Below, piece by piece: positions 55,587 to 64,000 of a DNA stretch of 64,000 bases (the stretch's first letter is position 1; each line of letters starts with the position of its first letter). This DNA is from Streptosporangiaceae bacterium NEAU-GS5 (GTDB taxonomy: Bacteria > Actinomycetota > Actinomycetes > Streptosporangiales > Streptosporangiaceae), in contig JAGFNW010000001.1 in NCBI GenBank assembly GCA_017592665.1, positions 1-64,000 of the forward strand, in the 5' to 3' direction. The notes beneath the pieces are model-generated. The model was not told the DNA's origin. It was given only the letters and a program-made list of their open reading frames with translations, and made no database searches. The position numbers and the translations under genes are program-made.

Positions 55587-56684
55587 ATGTCCCGATCCAC
55601 CCCGCTGCGTGAGGTGCATGAGCGCCTCGGCGCGACGCTGACCGACTTCGCGGGCTGGTTGATGCCCCTGCGCTACGGCAGCGAGTCCGCTGAGCACGCC
55701 GCCGTGCGAACCGCCGCAGGGCTTTTCGATCTATCTCATATGGGGGAGATTTACCTCACCGGCCCCAAGGCGGGCGAGGCGCTCGACTACGCGCTGGTAG
55801 GGCACATTTCGGCGCTCGAACCGGGCCGCGCGCGTTACACGATGATCTGCGCCCCCGATGGGGGCATTGTCGACGACCTGATCGTTTACCGCTTGGCCAA
55901 TGAAAAATTCATGGTCGTGGCCAATGCGTCCAATCGCGAGACGGTCGCGCGGGAGCTGATCGAGCGGTGTCCGGACGCCGTCGTCGAGGACCGTTCCGAC
56001 CAGTGCGCGCTCGTCGCCGTGCAGGGGCCGCGGTCGCAGGAGATCCTCGCCGCGCTGACCGACGCCGACCTCCCCGGCCTCAAGTACTACGCCGGCCTTC
56101 CCGGCGTGGTGGCGGGGCATGAGGCGCTCATCGCGCGCACCGGCTACACGGGCGAGGACGGTTTCGAGCTGTTCGTCGACGCCGCGGCGGCGGTCCCGCT
56201 GTGGCAGGCGCTCACCGAGGCCGGCGAGCCGTACGGGCTGCGCCCCGCCGGGCTGTCGGCGCGCGACACGCTCCGCCTCGAGGCCGGCATGCCGCTGTAC
56301 GGAAACGAGCTGACGGCCGAGACGACGCCGTTCGACGCTGGGCTCGGGCGGGTTGTCAAGTTCGACAAGCCGGGCGACTTCGTGGGCCGCCAGGCCCTGG
56401 AAAAGCGCCGGGCCGTCGAGGAGTCGTCCAGGAGGCTGGTGGGCCTCGTGTCCCGCGGCCGCCGGGTGCCGCGGCACGGCTACCACGTGGTCAAGGACGG
56501 GGCCGTGATCGGCGAGGTGACCAGCGGGGCGCCCTCGCCGACGCTGGGCCGGCCGATCGCCATGGCGTACGTGTCGGCCGCCGCCCTCGCCGACGGGACC
56601 GGTGAAGGCCTGGCCGTGGACATTCGCGGGAACCATGAGCCGGTCGACCTGGTTGACCTGCCCTTCTATAGGAGAACCAAATGA
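55587..56684 (+). CDS. gcvT: Glycine cleavage system T protein (aminomethyltransferase)
   Basis: 365 residues. Typical N-terminal [44 protein letters not shown] and folate-binding [10 protein letters not shown]. It moves the aminomethyl carbon from the H-protein to tetrahydrofolate. About 100 bases after the riboswitch; ATG 55587 with GAGGTG. Its stop overlaps gcvH. Confidence 0.97.
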   Translation: MSRSTPLREVHERLGATLTDFAGWLMPLRYGSESAEHAAVRTAAGLFDLSHMGEIYLTGPKAGEALDYALVGHISALEPGRARYTMICAPDGGIVDDLIVYRLANEKFMVVANASNRETVARELIERCPDAVVEDRSDQCALVAVQGPRSQEILAALTDADLPGLKYYAGLPGVVAGHEALIARTGYTGEDGFELFVDAAAAVPLWQALTEAGEPYGLRPAGLSARDTLRLEAGMPLYGNELTAETTPFDAGLGRVVKFDKPGDFVGRQALEKRRAVEESSRRLVGLVSRGRRVPRHGYHVVKDGAVIGEVTSGAPSPTLGRPIAMAYVSAAALADGTGEGLAVDIRGNHEPVDLVDLPFYRRTK

Positions 56685-57070
56685 GCGTTATTCCCCAGGA
56701 GCTGAGCTACACCAAGGAGCACGAGTGGGTGGCCGGCCTCGACGACGGCCTCACCGTGACGGTGGGCGTGACGGCGTACGCGGCCGAGCAGCTCGGTGAC
56801 GTGGTCTACGTGCAGGTGCCCGAGGTGGGCGAGACCGTGGCGGCGGGCGACGCCATCGGCGAGGTGGAGTCGACCAAATCGGTGAGCGACATCTACTCCC
56901 CCGTGGCGGGCGAGATCGTGGAGACCAACCAGGCGGTGGTCGACGACCCGTCCCTGATCAACTCCGACCCTTACGGCGAGGGCTGGCTGTTCCGCATCCG
57001 CATCGAGGGCGACCCCGAGGACCTGCTGTCCGCGGAAGAGTACGGCGCCCTCACATCTGGCGAATCCTGA
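56681..57070 (+). CDS. gcvH: Glycine cleavage system H protein
   Basis: 129 residues, standard. Lipoyl-lysine is Lys66 in [20 protein letters not shown]. It carries the aminomethyl intermediate between P and T proteins. ATG 56681 overlaps the gcvT stop (ATGA). gcvP and gcvL are not in the window. Confidence 0.97.
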   Translation: MSVIPQELSYTKEHEWVAGLDDGLTVTVGVTAYAAEQLGDVVYVQVPEVGETVAAGDAIGEVESTKSVSDIYSPVAGEIVETNQAVVDDPSLINSDPYGEGWLFRIRIEGDPEDLLSAEEYGALTSGES

Positions 57071-57076
57071 GACTTC

Positions 57077-58435
57077 ATGGCGATCAGCGTTTTCGATCTG
57101 TTCAAAATCGGCATCGGGCCGTCCAGCTCCCACACGGGCGGTCCGATGGCGGCCGCGCACCGTTTCGCACGCGGACTGGCGCAGGACGGCCTGCTGGAGA
57201 AGACCGACCGCGTCCAGGTCATCCTCTACGGCTCGCTCGGCCTGACCGGCAAGGGCCACGGCAGCGACAAGGCCGTGCTGCTCGGCCTGTCGGGTGACAA
57301 GCCCGAGCTCGTCGACGTCGACACGGTCGAGCCGCGGGTGGCCGCCATGCGTTCCACCGGCACGGTCACCCTGTACGGCTCCCACGAGATCCCCTTCACG
57401 GTCGGCGAAGACCTGGTCTTCGAACGCAAGATCACGCTCCCGTTCCACCCCAACGGCATGCGCTTCACGGCGTACTGCGCCGGCGAGCAGATCCGCGAGA
57501 AGGTCTACTACTCGGTCGGCGGCGGTTTCGTGGTCGACGAGACCACCCAGCGCCTCAAGCCGGACGACACCCCGCTCCCCTACCCGTTCACCTCGGCCGC
57601 CGAGCTGCTGGCGCACTGCGCCGACACCGGCCTGTCGATCTCCGGCCTGATGATGCAGAACGAGCTGGCCTTCGGCCGTTCGGAGGCGGAGGTCCGGGCG
57701 GAGCTGCTGCGCCTGTGGGCCGTGATGACCGAGTCCGTGCGCCGCGGATCGGGCAAGGAAGGCGTGCTCCCCGGCGGGCTGAAGGTCAAGCGGAGGGCCC
57801 ATCAGCTGCTCCGCAAGCTGCAGAGCGAGCAGGGCGACCCGTTGCAGGCCATGGACTGGGTGACGCTGTTCGCGCTCGCCGTCAACGAGGAGAACGCGGC
57901 CGGCGGCCGGATCGTCACGGCCCCCACCAACGGCGCCGCCGGCATCGTCCCGGCCGTCCTGACGTACTACATGCGGTTCGTCCCCGGCGCCGACGACGAC
58001 GCGGTGATCCGCTTCCTGCTGACCGCGGGCGCGATCGGGGTGCTGTTCAAGGAGAACGCCTCGATCTCCGGCGCCGAGGTGGGCTGCCAGGGCGAGGTCG
58101 GGTCGGCCTGCTCCATGGCCGCGGCCGGGCTGACCGAGGTGCTCGGCGGCACGCCCGAGCAGGTGGAGAACGCGGCCGAGATCGGCATCGAGCACAATCT
58201 CGGGCTGACCTGCGACCCGATCGGCGGCCTGGTGCAGATCCCGTGCATCGAGCGAAATGCCGTAGCCTCCATCAAGGCCATCGCGGCCGCCCGAATCGCC
58301 CTCCGCGGCGATGGGCGGCACTTTGTGTCACTCGATAAGGCGATCAAGACAATGCGCGACACAGGTCGTGACATGCTCGACAAGTACAAGGAGACGTCAC
58401 GCGGCGGCTTGGCCGTGAACGTCATCGAGTGCTGA
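57077..58435 (+). CDS. sdaA: L-serine ammonia-lyase (iron-sulfur type)
   Basis: 452 residues, single-chain form. N-terminal [20 protein letters not shown] and, in the catalytic domain, Fe-S cysteines in [18 protein letters not shown] and [18 protein letters not shown]. It deaminates serine to pyruvate, which removes serine formed from glycine and one-carbon units. ATG 57077 begins six bases after gcvH, so it is under the glycine riboswitch. Confidence 0.97.
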   Translation: MAISVFDLFKIGIGPSSSHTGGPMAAAHRFARGLAQDGLLEKTDRVQVILYGSLGLTGKGHGSDKAVLLGLSGDKPELVDVDTVEPRVAAMRSTGTVTLYGSHEIPFTVGEDLVFERKITLPFHPNGMRFTAYCAGEQIREKVYYSVGGGFVVDETTQRLKPDDTPLPYPFTSAAELLAHCADTGLSISGLMMQNELAFGRSEAEVRAELLRLWAVMTESVRRGSGKEGVLPGGLKVKRRAHQLLRKLQSEQGDPLQAMDWVTLFALAVNEENAAGGRIVTAPTNGAAGIVPAVLTYYMRFVPGADDDAVIRFLLTAGAIGVLFKENASISGAEVGCQGEVGSACSMAAAGLTEVLGGTPEQVENAAEIGIEHNLGLTCDPIGGLVQIPCIERNAVASIKAIAAARIALRGDGRHFVSLDKAIKTMRDTGRDMLDKYKETSRGGLAVNVIEC

Positions 58436-58459
58436 CGGAGGATTTTCACAGGCACGGCT

Positions 58460-59854
58460 ATGCACGTGGTAAGGCGGCACTGGTTCTTTGCCGCGCTCCT
58501 GGTCCTTGGGGCCGGGCTGCGCGCACTGGCCGTGCTCGGCTACCGTCCGGCCCTGTGGTTCTGGGCCGACTCGTTCGCCTACCTCAGCTCGGCGCTCGAC
58601 CTGACTCCGCTGAAGTCCCGTCCGTCCGGCTATTCGCTTTTCCTCAAGCCGTTCGGGTCGATCGAGGCCGTCGTGATCGTCCAGCATCTGCTCGGCATCG
58701 GCATCGCGGCCTGCGTCTACCTCGTGCTGCTGCGCCGCACCCGGCTGCCGCCCTGGTCGGCGGCCCTCGTCACGGCGCCCGTCCTCTTCGACGTGCACCA
58801 GATCCAGCTCGAGCACCTGATCATGGCCGACCTGCTGTTCACAGCGCTCGTCGCGGCCGCCGTGACGGTGCTGCTGTGGCGGCCGCAGCCGACGTGGCCG
58901 TTCGCGACGGCCGCCCTCGGCCTGCTCGGTCTCGCCACCCTCACGCGGACGCTCGGGCTCGCGCTGCTGGTCACCGCCGCCGGCTGGCTGCTGATCATGC
59001 GTAGCTGGCGGGCCGCGGCGGCCGGTGCCGCGACATGCGCGCTCGTCCTCGCCGGTTACGCCACCTGGTTCCACACCGACTACGGGTCCTACGGCCTGGG
59101 CGGCAACAGCGCGTGGCTCTGGTCACGCACCATGACGTTCGCCGACTGCGGCCGGATGGATCCGCCGTCTACCCTCGAAATCCTCTGCCCGTCAGGTCAG
59201 CGGCTGGCCGCCCCCGCCTACATTTGGGACTCCGCCTCCCCGCTCGTGCGGGCCGGGAGCCGCGGCGAGGCGCTGGCCGGCCAGTTCGCCTCGCTCGCCA
59301 TCCGCCGCCAGCCCATCGACTTCCTGCTGACCGGGCTGAAGGACGCGCTGTGGGCGTTCGAGTGGGATCGGGTGGTCTATCCCCGGCCCGGCACCCAGAG
59401 CGCGTACGTCTTCCCCGCCAGGATCCCCCCGTTCACCGGCGAAATCGCCTCGGCCGGGCGGACCGCCGGGCAGCTCACGACCCAATATCAGGGCTCGTCC
59501 GCCGACACGCGGGTGGCCCAGCCGTACGCGCGCTGGCTGCGCGCCTACCAGTCCGTCGGCTACCTCCGCGGCCCGTTCCTCGCCGTGATCCTGCTCATCG
59601 GCCTCTACGGCCTGGCCAGGAGGCGTTGGACCGTTCTCGTCCCGTGGGCGTTCGCGACGACGCTGCTGTTCCTGCCGCCGCTGATCGCCGCCTTCGACCA
59701 CCGCTACGTGGTGCCGGTCGTGCCGCTCGCGTGCCTGGCCGCCGGGCTGGCCCTCGATCCCGTACGGCGATCACGAGGCGCGCACGCCAAGCCTCACCAC
59801 GATCGGCGTGCCGCCCGGGTCGGGACCGACGTCCACGGCCCGGCGCAGGCGTGA
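58460..59854 (+). CDS. Multi-pass membrane protein, GT-C glycosyltransferase-like
   Basis: 464 residues with about ten hydrophobic helices. Acidic loop WADSFAYLSSALDL near the N-terminus fits GT-C-type glycosyltransferases, as does the long soluble loop in the second half. No family assigned with certainty. It begins 24 bases after sdaA, so it could be a read-through gene. GGAGG is 18 bases before the ATG, longer than usual. Its end overlaps the convergent AmaP-like gene by 84 bases. Confidence 0.7.
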   Translation: MHVVRRHWFFAALLVLGAGLRALAVLGYRPALWFWADSFAYLSSALDLTPLKSRPSGYSLFLKPFGSIEAVVIVQHLLGIGIAACVYLVLLRRTRLPPWSAALVTAPVLFDVHQIQLEHLIMADLLFTALVAAAVTVLLWRPQPTWPFATAALGLLGLATLTRTLGLALLVTAAGWLLIMRSWRAAAAGAATCALVLAGYATWFHTDYGSYGLGGNSAWLWSRTMTFADCGRMDPPSTLEILCPSGQRLAAPAYIWDSASPLVRAGSRGEALAGQFASLAIRRQPIDFLLTGLKDALWAFEWDRVVYPRPGTQSAYVFPARIPPFTGEIASAGRTAGQLTTQYQGSSADTRVAQPYARWLRAYQSVGYLRGPFLAVILLIGLYGLARRRWTVLVPWAFATTLLFLPPLIAAFDHRYVVPVVPLACLAAGLALDPVRRSRGAHAKPHHDRRAARVGTDVHGPAQA

Positions 59855-60259
59855 GGCGCCGCCGGGGTCGAGCCGCCGGACGACGCCCGCGAGGTCGGTG
59901 CCCGGCCCGCAGATGACCGACACCCGGATCCGCTCGGCGCCGACCACCCTGACCCGCATGCGGTGAATGTCGGCCGTGCCTTTCAGCAGCACGCCGAGCA
60001 TGGCGGTGCCCGATCCCGTACGGACTCCGCCGCGTCCCCACCCGAGGGCCCGCAGCAGCCAGCGCGTGACGACGAGCGCGAGCGTCACGGTCACCGCAAC
60101 GGCGAGCAACAGCGCCCAGGCGCTCCCCGTGACGTAGGACAGGTCGACCACGAGGATCTGCGGGTCGCTCGCCCGCATGAAGAACGCGTAGCACCCGGCG
60201 ACCAGCATGAACAGCCCCACGATGCCGATGCCGATCCGGTTTCCGAAGTGGGAGCGCAT
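59771..60259 (-). CDS. AmaP-like membrane anchor of Asp23/Gls24 system
   Basis: 162 residues. Two N-terminal membrane helices (GIGIVGLFMLVAGCYAFFM and WALLLAVAVTVTLALVVT), then a small soluble domain. The pattern fits alkaline-shock membrane-anchor proteins (AmaP). It follows a DUF6286 gene by two bases, as in actinobacterial Asp23 clusters, though no Asp23 gene is visible. ATG 60259. The 84-base overlap with the convergent gene is coding in both. Confidence 0.7.
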   Translation of the reverse strand: MRSHFGNRIGIGIVGLFMLVAGCYAFFMRASDPQILVVDLSYVTGSAWALLLAVAVTVTLALVVTRWLLRALGWGRGGVRTGSGTAMLGVLLKGTADIHRMRVRVVGAERIRVSVICGPGTDLAGVVRRLDPGGASRLRRAVDVGPDPGGTPIVVRLGVRAS

Positions 60260-60261
60260 CG

Positions 60262-60849
60262 TCAGATCCCCCTTCTGCGCAGCCGTACGACGACCTCGTG
60301 GCGGCACTGCACGCCGAGCCCCGCCAAGCGGTCGCCCACGGCGGCGCCGACCTCGCGCAGAGGTTCGCCGAAGCGCCTGGTGTCGGTGATCACGGTCACC
60401 TCGATCTGGGTCCTGCGGATGCGCACGTGGGCCGCGTCCACGCCGTCGACCTGGACGGCCGCGTCGGCAAGGGTCCGGCGCAGGCCGCGCCGGGTGAGGC
60501 CGATGACGAGCCGGTCGTCCTGGGTCTCCAGCGGGACGAGGATCGGCCGGCCGGGCAGCAGGGCCAGCACCACCAGCACGCCGCCCAGGATCACCAGGGC
60601 CGAGGCCACGGCCGGAACGGCCGGATGCGCGAAGCTCGGCATGGGGATCTCGATCCGCACCCCGACGAGGCCGGCCCCGGCCAGGTAGGCCAGGCCCCAC
60701 GAAACGGCCGTGAGCGCGGCGGCGACGACGATCCCGGCCGGTGTGCGGCCCGGGCGTAGCACCCGGACGCCTTTGCGGCGGCTGTCCCGCAGCCGCTCCA
60801 GTGTGTCCGGTTCCGCCTCCGGCGCGAGGATCTCGTCCAGCAAGCTCAT
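60262..60849 (-). CDS. DUF6286 protein
   Basis: 195 residues. Two hydrophobic segments (AGIVVAAALTAVSWGLAYLA and VASALVILGGVLVVLALL) and a C-terminal ferredoxin-like fold region (VQVDGVDAAHVRIRRTQIEV and GLGVQCRHEVVVRLRR). Common in actinobacterial AmaP/Asp23 loci, function unknown. ATG 60849. Cotranscribed with the AmaP-like gene. Confidence 0.75.
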   Translation of the reverse strand: MSLLDEILAPEAEPDTLERLRDSRRKGVRVLRPGRTPAGIVVAAALTAVSWGLAYLAGAGLVGVRIEIPMPSFAHPAVPAVASALVILGGVLVVLALLPGRPILVPLETQDDRLVIGLTRRGLRRTLADAAVQVDGVDAAHVRIRRTQIEVTVITDTRRFGEPLREVGAAVGDRLAGLGVQCRHEVVVRLRRRGI

Positions 60850-60991
60850 GATTCTTAGGCGTACACGCCGGACATGGCCCGCGCTCGCGGCACCCGCGCC
60901 TTTTCGGAGATCTTGCCGCCACGTTTGCCGGACTGGGAGTTAACGTGAACGGAACTCATATAAATCGCCTGATAAGGGTTAAGCTCCCGGC

Positions 60992-62167
60992 ATGGACGAC
61001 CGACACCGGTACGACCGGGCGACCGCCGCGCTCGACGCCCCCTTCGCGATCGTCGATCTGGCGGCGTTGCGGTCCAACGCCACGGCCCTGGTCCGCCGGG
61101 CGCGGGGCAAGCCCATCCGGGTGGCCAGCAAGTCGGTACGCTCGCGGGCGATCCTGGAGCGGGTGCTGGCCATGGACGGCTTCGCCGGGATCATGGCGTT
61201 CACCCTGCCCGAGGCGCTGTGGCTCGTGTCGTCCGGGTTCCGGGACGTCCTGGTGGCCTATCCGACCGCGGATCGCGCCGCCCTGGCCCAGCTGGGCGCG
61301 GACGCCGTCGCGGCCCGTGAAATCACGCTGATGGTCGACTCGGTCGAGCATCTCGACGTGATCGAGAGCACCCACCCCACCGAGCAGATCCGGATATGTC
61401 TGGATATCGATGCGACGTTCCTAGCGTTTCGGGGGCGGATCCGCGCGGGCGCCCTGCGCTCGCCCGTACGCCGGCCGGAGCAGGCCGTCGAGCTGGCGCT
61501 CGCCGTCCGCAAGCGGTCGGAACTGCGGCTCGTGGGGCTCATGTCGTACGAGGCGCAGATCGCGGGCGTGGGCGACGCCCTGCCGGGGCCGTACGGGCGG
61601 GCCATTCGATGGATGCAGAAGCAGTCGCGGCACGAACTGGCCGTGCGGCGCGGCCGAATCGTGCGGGCCGTCCGCCAGATCGCCGACCTCGAGTTCGTCA
61701 ACGGCGGCGGCACCGGAAGCATCGAGCACACGGCGGCCGAGCGGGCCATCACCGAGATCGCGGCGGGGTCCGGCCTTTATCACCCGCGGCTGTTCGACTT
61801 CTACCGCGGCTTCTCCGGCCATCCCGCCGCGCTTTTCGCGCTGCCCGTGGTGCGCCGGCCGGGCCCCGGGATCGTCACGGTCCTCGGCGGCGGCTACCCC
61901 GCCTCGGGCCCGGGGAACTCCACCCGGCTGCCGCAGCCCTACCTGCCCGCGGGCCTCCGCTACGACCCGAACGAGGGGGCGGGCGAGGTGCAGACGCCGC
62001 TCCTCGGCCCCGCCGCCGACCGCCTCGCCATCGGCGACCGCGTCTGGTTCCGCCACGCCAAAGCCGGCGAGATGTGCGAGCGCTTCAATGACCTGCACCT
62101 GCTGGAGGGCGACCAGATCGTCGAAACCGTCCCCACCTACCGCGGCGAAGGCCGGGCCTTCCTTTAG
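60992..62167 (+). CDS. PLP-dependent amino acid deaminase/aldolase (alanine racemase N-terminal fold)
   Basis: 391 residues. TIM-barrel PLP fold with a Lys near the N-terminus (IRVASKSVRSRAI) and ICLDIDATFLAF, EFVNGGGTGSIEHTAAE and GGGYPASGPGNSTRLPQPYL later. This is the D-threonine aldolase/D-serine dehydratase-like group of actinobacteria; activity not known. ATG 60992. The stop codon is embedded in the first unit of a degenerate repeat. Confidence 0.85.
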   Translation: MDDRHRYDRATAALDAPFAIVDLAALRSNATALVRRARGKPIRVASKSVRSRAILERVLAMDGFAGIMAFTLPEALWLVSSGFRDVLVAYPTADRAALAQLGADAVAAREITLMVDSVEHLDVIESTHPTEQIRICLDIDATFLAFRGRIRAGALRSPVRRPEQAVELALAVRKRSELRLVGLMSYEAQIAGVGDALPGPYGRAIRWMQKQSRHELAVRRGRIVRAVRQIADLEFVNGGGTGSIEHTAAERAITEIAAGSGLYHPRLFDFYRGFSGHPAALFALPVVRRPGPGIVTVLGGGYPASGPGNSTRLPQPYLPAGLRYDPNEGAGEVQTPLLGPAADRLAIGDRVWFRHAKAGEMCERFNDLHLLEGDQIVETVPTYRGEGRAFL

Positions 62168-62262
62168 CCAGGCCTTCCTTAAGCGGGGCCCTTCCTTAAG
62201 CCGGAGCCTTCATTGGCCAGGACTTCCTTAACCGAGGCTTCCTTCAGCCGGGGCTTCTTTCA
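62153..62262 (+). repeat. Degenerate tandem repeat GGCCTTCCTTAAGCCGG
   Basis: About seven imperfect units of 15-18 bases, consensus GGCCTTCCTTAAGCCGG, beginning in the last codons of the deaminase/aldolase gene and running through the intergenic region. Likely slippage product. Confidence 0.8.
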
Positions 62263-62274
62263 GCCGGCCCAGGC

Positions 62275-62304
62275 GGGGTCTGCCGGGGTCTGCCGGGGTC
62301 TGCC
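62275..62304 (+). repeat. Three exact 10-base repeats GGGGTCTGCC
   Basis: Three identical copies end to end at 62275-62304, next to the DUF3618 gene stop. Together with the previous repeat they fill the intergenic region between convergent genes. Confidence 0.9.
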
Positions 62305-62672
62305 TAACCGCGGCGACGGCGCCGGAACAGCACGACGGCCGCGCCCACGACCAGCACCGCCCCGACTCCGATGAGCACGGGGGCGATGTTAGGCGGGGTC
62401 TCCTGCCGGACCGGGCCCGGCCCCTCCCCCAGTTCGTCATGCACTCCCGGGGCGTACGACCGCGAGCCGTTGAGCGACGGACGCGACCCGCCACCGACGA
62501 AATCGCCAAAGGACGCCAGCAGATGCTCGGCGTTGGTCTTGACCTTGGCCACGCTCCGCTCGACGACGCGCTTCGGGCTGACCCGATCGGCGATCGCGTC
62601 GACCGTCCGGGCGAGCTCGGCCCGCGTTACCTCGATCCGGCGCTCCAGCGCCTCAGGATCGGTGTCCGCCAT
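62304..62672 (-). CDS. DUF3618 membrane protein
   Basis: 122 residues. N-terminal DUF3618 segment (DPEALERRIEVTRAELARTV, DAIADRVSPKRVVERS) and a C-terminal membrane helix (NIAPVLIGVGAVLVVGAAVV) followed by a basic tail. Small actinobacterial proteins of unknown function, perhaps membrane- or cell-wall-related. ATG 62672 with a purine-rich ribosome site (AGGGGAT). The stop lies at the repeat. Confidence 0.85.
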   Translation of the reverse strand: MADTDPEALERRIEVTRAELARTVDAIADRVSPKRVVERSVAKVKTNAEHLLASFGDFVGGGSRPSLNGSRSYAPGVHDELGEGPGPVRQETPPNIAPVLIGVGAVLVVGAAVVLFRRRRRG

Positions 62673-62781
62673 GGCGATCCCCTTCCCTGCGGCCCGGCCG
62701 AGTCACCTCGCCTGAGCTCGAGTCCGTACACGTGTGTGATCAGTCTGCCAGGTCCTGGGCGCACCCTGTAGCGTTGCACCC

Positions 62782-63249
62782 ATGTCGAAGCTCGAACCAG
62801 GGGACGCGGCACCCGACTTCACCCTGCCCGACGCCAACGACAGCGAGGTCAGCCTCTCGTCGTTCCGCGGGCAGCGGGTCATCCTCTACTTCTACCCTGC
62901 CGCGATGACCCCCGGCTGCACCAAGCAGGCCTGCGACTTCCGCGACAACCTCGGCGCGCTCACCAAGCACGGCTTCGTCGTGCTCGGGGTGTCGAAGGAC
63001 AAGCCGGCCAAGCTGCGCTCCTTCATCGAGCGCGACGCGCTGACCTTCCCGCTGCTGTCCGACCCTGACCTCGCCGTCCACAAGGCCTATTCGGCGTACG
63101 GCGAGAAGCAGAACTACGGCAAGACGATCATGGGCGTGATCCGGTCGACCTTCGTCGTCGACGCCGACGGCAAAATCGAGAAGGCCCTCTACAACGTGAA
63201 GGCCACCGGCCACGTGGCCCGCCTCATGAAGGAGCTCGACCTCGCCTGA
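62782..63249 (+). CDS. bcp: Thioredoxin-dependent thiol peroxidase (Bcp)
   Basis: 155 residues, standard for BCP. Peroxidatic and resolving Cys in AAMTPGCTKQACDFRDN (C-x4-C), with the conserved PDFTLPDAND, FYP in LYFYPAAMTPG and FVVDADGKIEKALYNVKATGH. Reduces peroxides with thioredoxin. ATG 62782. Monocistronic; a tRNA gene follows 18 bases later. Confidence 0.96.
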   Translation: MSKLEPGDAAPDFTLPDANDSEVSLSSFRGQRVILYFYPAAMTPGCTKQACDFRDNLGALTKHGFVVLGVSKDKPAKLRSFIERDALTFPLLSDPDLAVHKAYSAYGEKQNYGKTIMGVIRSTFVVDADGKIEKALYNVKATGHVARLMKELDLA

Positions 63250-63267
63250 CACCATCCCCGTCCACGG

Positions 63268-63341
63268 GGGGCTGTAGCCCAATAGGCAGAGGCACGTGAT
63301 TTAGGTTCACGCCAGTGGGGGTTCGAGTCCCCCCAGCCCCA
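63268..63341 (+). tRNA. tRNA with UAG anticodon (Leu), short variable loop
   Basis: Acceptor GGGGCTG (63268-63274) pairs with CAGCCCC (63334-63340). The anticodon stem CGTGA/TCACG (63295-63299, 63307-63311) has loop TTTAGGT, so the anticodon is TAG at 63302-63304, reading CUA (leucine). T-arm: GGGGG, TTCGAGT, CCCCC. The variable region is only five bases (CCAGT), unlike the usual long arm of leucine tRNAs. CCA is not encoded. The D-arm stem is weak (three pairs). Confidence 0.88.
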
Positions 63342-63790
63342 CCCAAAGGGTCGTTACTCGAACACCCGCCTGCGAGCGCGGCAGCGAGTAGGCCGGAGCC
63401 TCAGCGGCCCTGTCAGTGACAGCGCCGTTTGCCTCGTGGCACCATCTCCGTCGCGCTGTGTGCTCGTCTTCGCCGTCTTCGTTGAGGACCGCGGACTGGC
63501 GAGAAACTGGTCCGAGCCCGTGTCCGACCCCCAGTAGTGCAGCTCGATCCGGGCTATCGCCTATCAGCTGAGAAGTTCTGCATCTATTTATTGGAACTGT
63601 CAGCCAGGGCCCGGCGGCGAGGACGATGAAAAGAGTATTTCGTATTTGCTGGATCGGGGCGGCGGATCGTGCCGGCATAGTCGGGCAAAGCTTCTGTAGC
63701 GGCTGGTTTCGGTGACCCGTTGCCGGGAACGATCGCGGAGCGTGACAAACCGCGGCCACCCATGGATAACCGGCAAAGCCGGGCCATCGA
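63342..63790. other. Stretch with no supported gene
   Basis: Between the tRNA and the partial ORF at the window end. Frames are open but the best one (63307-63759 minus) extends into the tRNA and looks like random GC-rich coding, with no recognisable motif. I see no integrase or repeat signature here, even though tRNA 3' ends are common insertion sites. Confidence 0.6.
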
Positions 63791-63791
63791 T

Positions 63792-64000
63792 TTGCGAGAA
63801 ATTCTGAAAGCCCTGGAGTCGCGCAGCCGGCTGCGACTATCGGGAGGCATTACCTTGGCTGGAGAATTGCTGTTCTATGACGCCGGCAATGGGGTCATCT
63901 CCACGGCCAGGATCGACCCTGAAGGCGCCTTCCATGCGCTCAGCCGGGGAAAGGTCAACCGGGAGTGGACTCATATCGTGCCCACGAACGGGATGCTGCT
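63792..64000 (+). CDS. Partial protein of unknown function at the right edge
   Basis: A frame open from a TTG near 63792 (other possible start: TTG 63855) to the window end. It reads LAGELLFYDAGNGVISTARI, DPEGAFHALSRGKV, WTHIVPTNGML. The LFYDAGNG and G-S-R-like patterning suggests repeating beta-propeller-like units found in some secreted actinobacterial proteins, but I do not recognise the family. No signal peptide is seen; the gene is cut by the window edge. Confidence 0.45.
   Translation, partial: MREILKALESRSRLRLSGGITLAGELLFYDAGNGVISTARIDPEGAFHALSRGKVNREWTHIVPTNGML

Noticed and set aside
63307-63759. 150-codon minus-strand frame near the tRNA
   Set aside because: It extends into the tRNA gene and shows no recognisable motif or ribosome site.
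63268-64000. Integrated element at the tRNA 3' end
   Set aside because: No integrase, direct repeat of the tRNA end or mobile genes seen in the remaining 650 bases.

Overview
The window is GC-rich chromosomal DNA from a filamentous, cellulose-degrading actinomycete, most likely of the Streptosporangiales type (Nonomuraea, Streptosporangium, Microbispora or relatives). The evidence is gene content: tandem conservons, an amtB-glnB-glnD operon, CBM2-tagged secreted cellulases, a CelR/CebR-type operator and DUF3618, DUF4331, DUF6286 and AmaP-like genes. The genus is an inference. I see no phage, transposon, CRISPR array or rRNA.

Layout. 1-9000: two tandem conservons on the minus strand (kinase-like protein, roadblock protein, DUF742 protein, small GTPase); the first is cut by the window edge. 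9176-13112: amtB-glnB-glnD ammonium sensing operon with GlnR-like boxes upstream, then a group-2 sigma factor. 14542-20923: an island of secreted cell-wall enzymes (two CHAP proteins with a shared SH3-like module, one CHAP-golvesin protein, one SGNH hydrolase with the same module) surrounding a two-component system. One CHAP gene has its signal peptide split by a one-base frameshift. 20933-24554 and 31396-33896: histidine utilisation genes in two blocks (hutI-hutF-M20 amidohydrolase; hutU-rpiR), joined by a matching TGAAT-N6-ATTCA palindrome before each block. Between the blocks lie a B12-binding/radical SAM gene, a GH12 endoglucanase, a small membrane protein with a leader ORF, and padR with a two-gene ABC exporter.

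34127-41169: an MDR-type ABC exporter divergent from a GH48 cellulase (CBM2-3xFN3-GH48) under a perfect CelR palindrome, followed by a GH5 mannanase (GH5-FN3-CBM2). 41336-45821: DUF4331, TPR and NicO-like metal transporter genes, with an intergenic repeat of 41-bp period. 45828-46882: an AbiEii-like nucleotidyltransferase pair. 46928-51856: a FadR-type regulator divergent from a polyamine or gamma-glutamyl-amine catabolic operon. 52015-55126: a LuxR-type regulator with two HTH domains, converging on a secreted animal-type haem peroxidase that carries a C-terminal CBM2, the most unusual protein here. 55288-58435: tandem glycine riboswitch, gcvT, gcvH, sdaA. 58460-64000: membrane glycosyltransferase-like protein, AmaP/DUF6286 pair, PLP amino acid deaminase/aldolase, DUF3618 protein, BCP peroxiredoxin, a tRNA with a UAG (Leu) anticodon but a short variable loop, and a partial ORF.

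Together the genes fit a saprophyte that degrades plant polymers (GH48, GH12, GH5 mannanase, cellulose-anchored peroxidase), remodels its own wall, and recycles nitrogen through ammonium, histidine, polyamines, glycine and serine.
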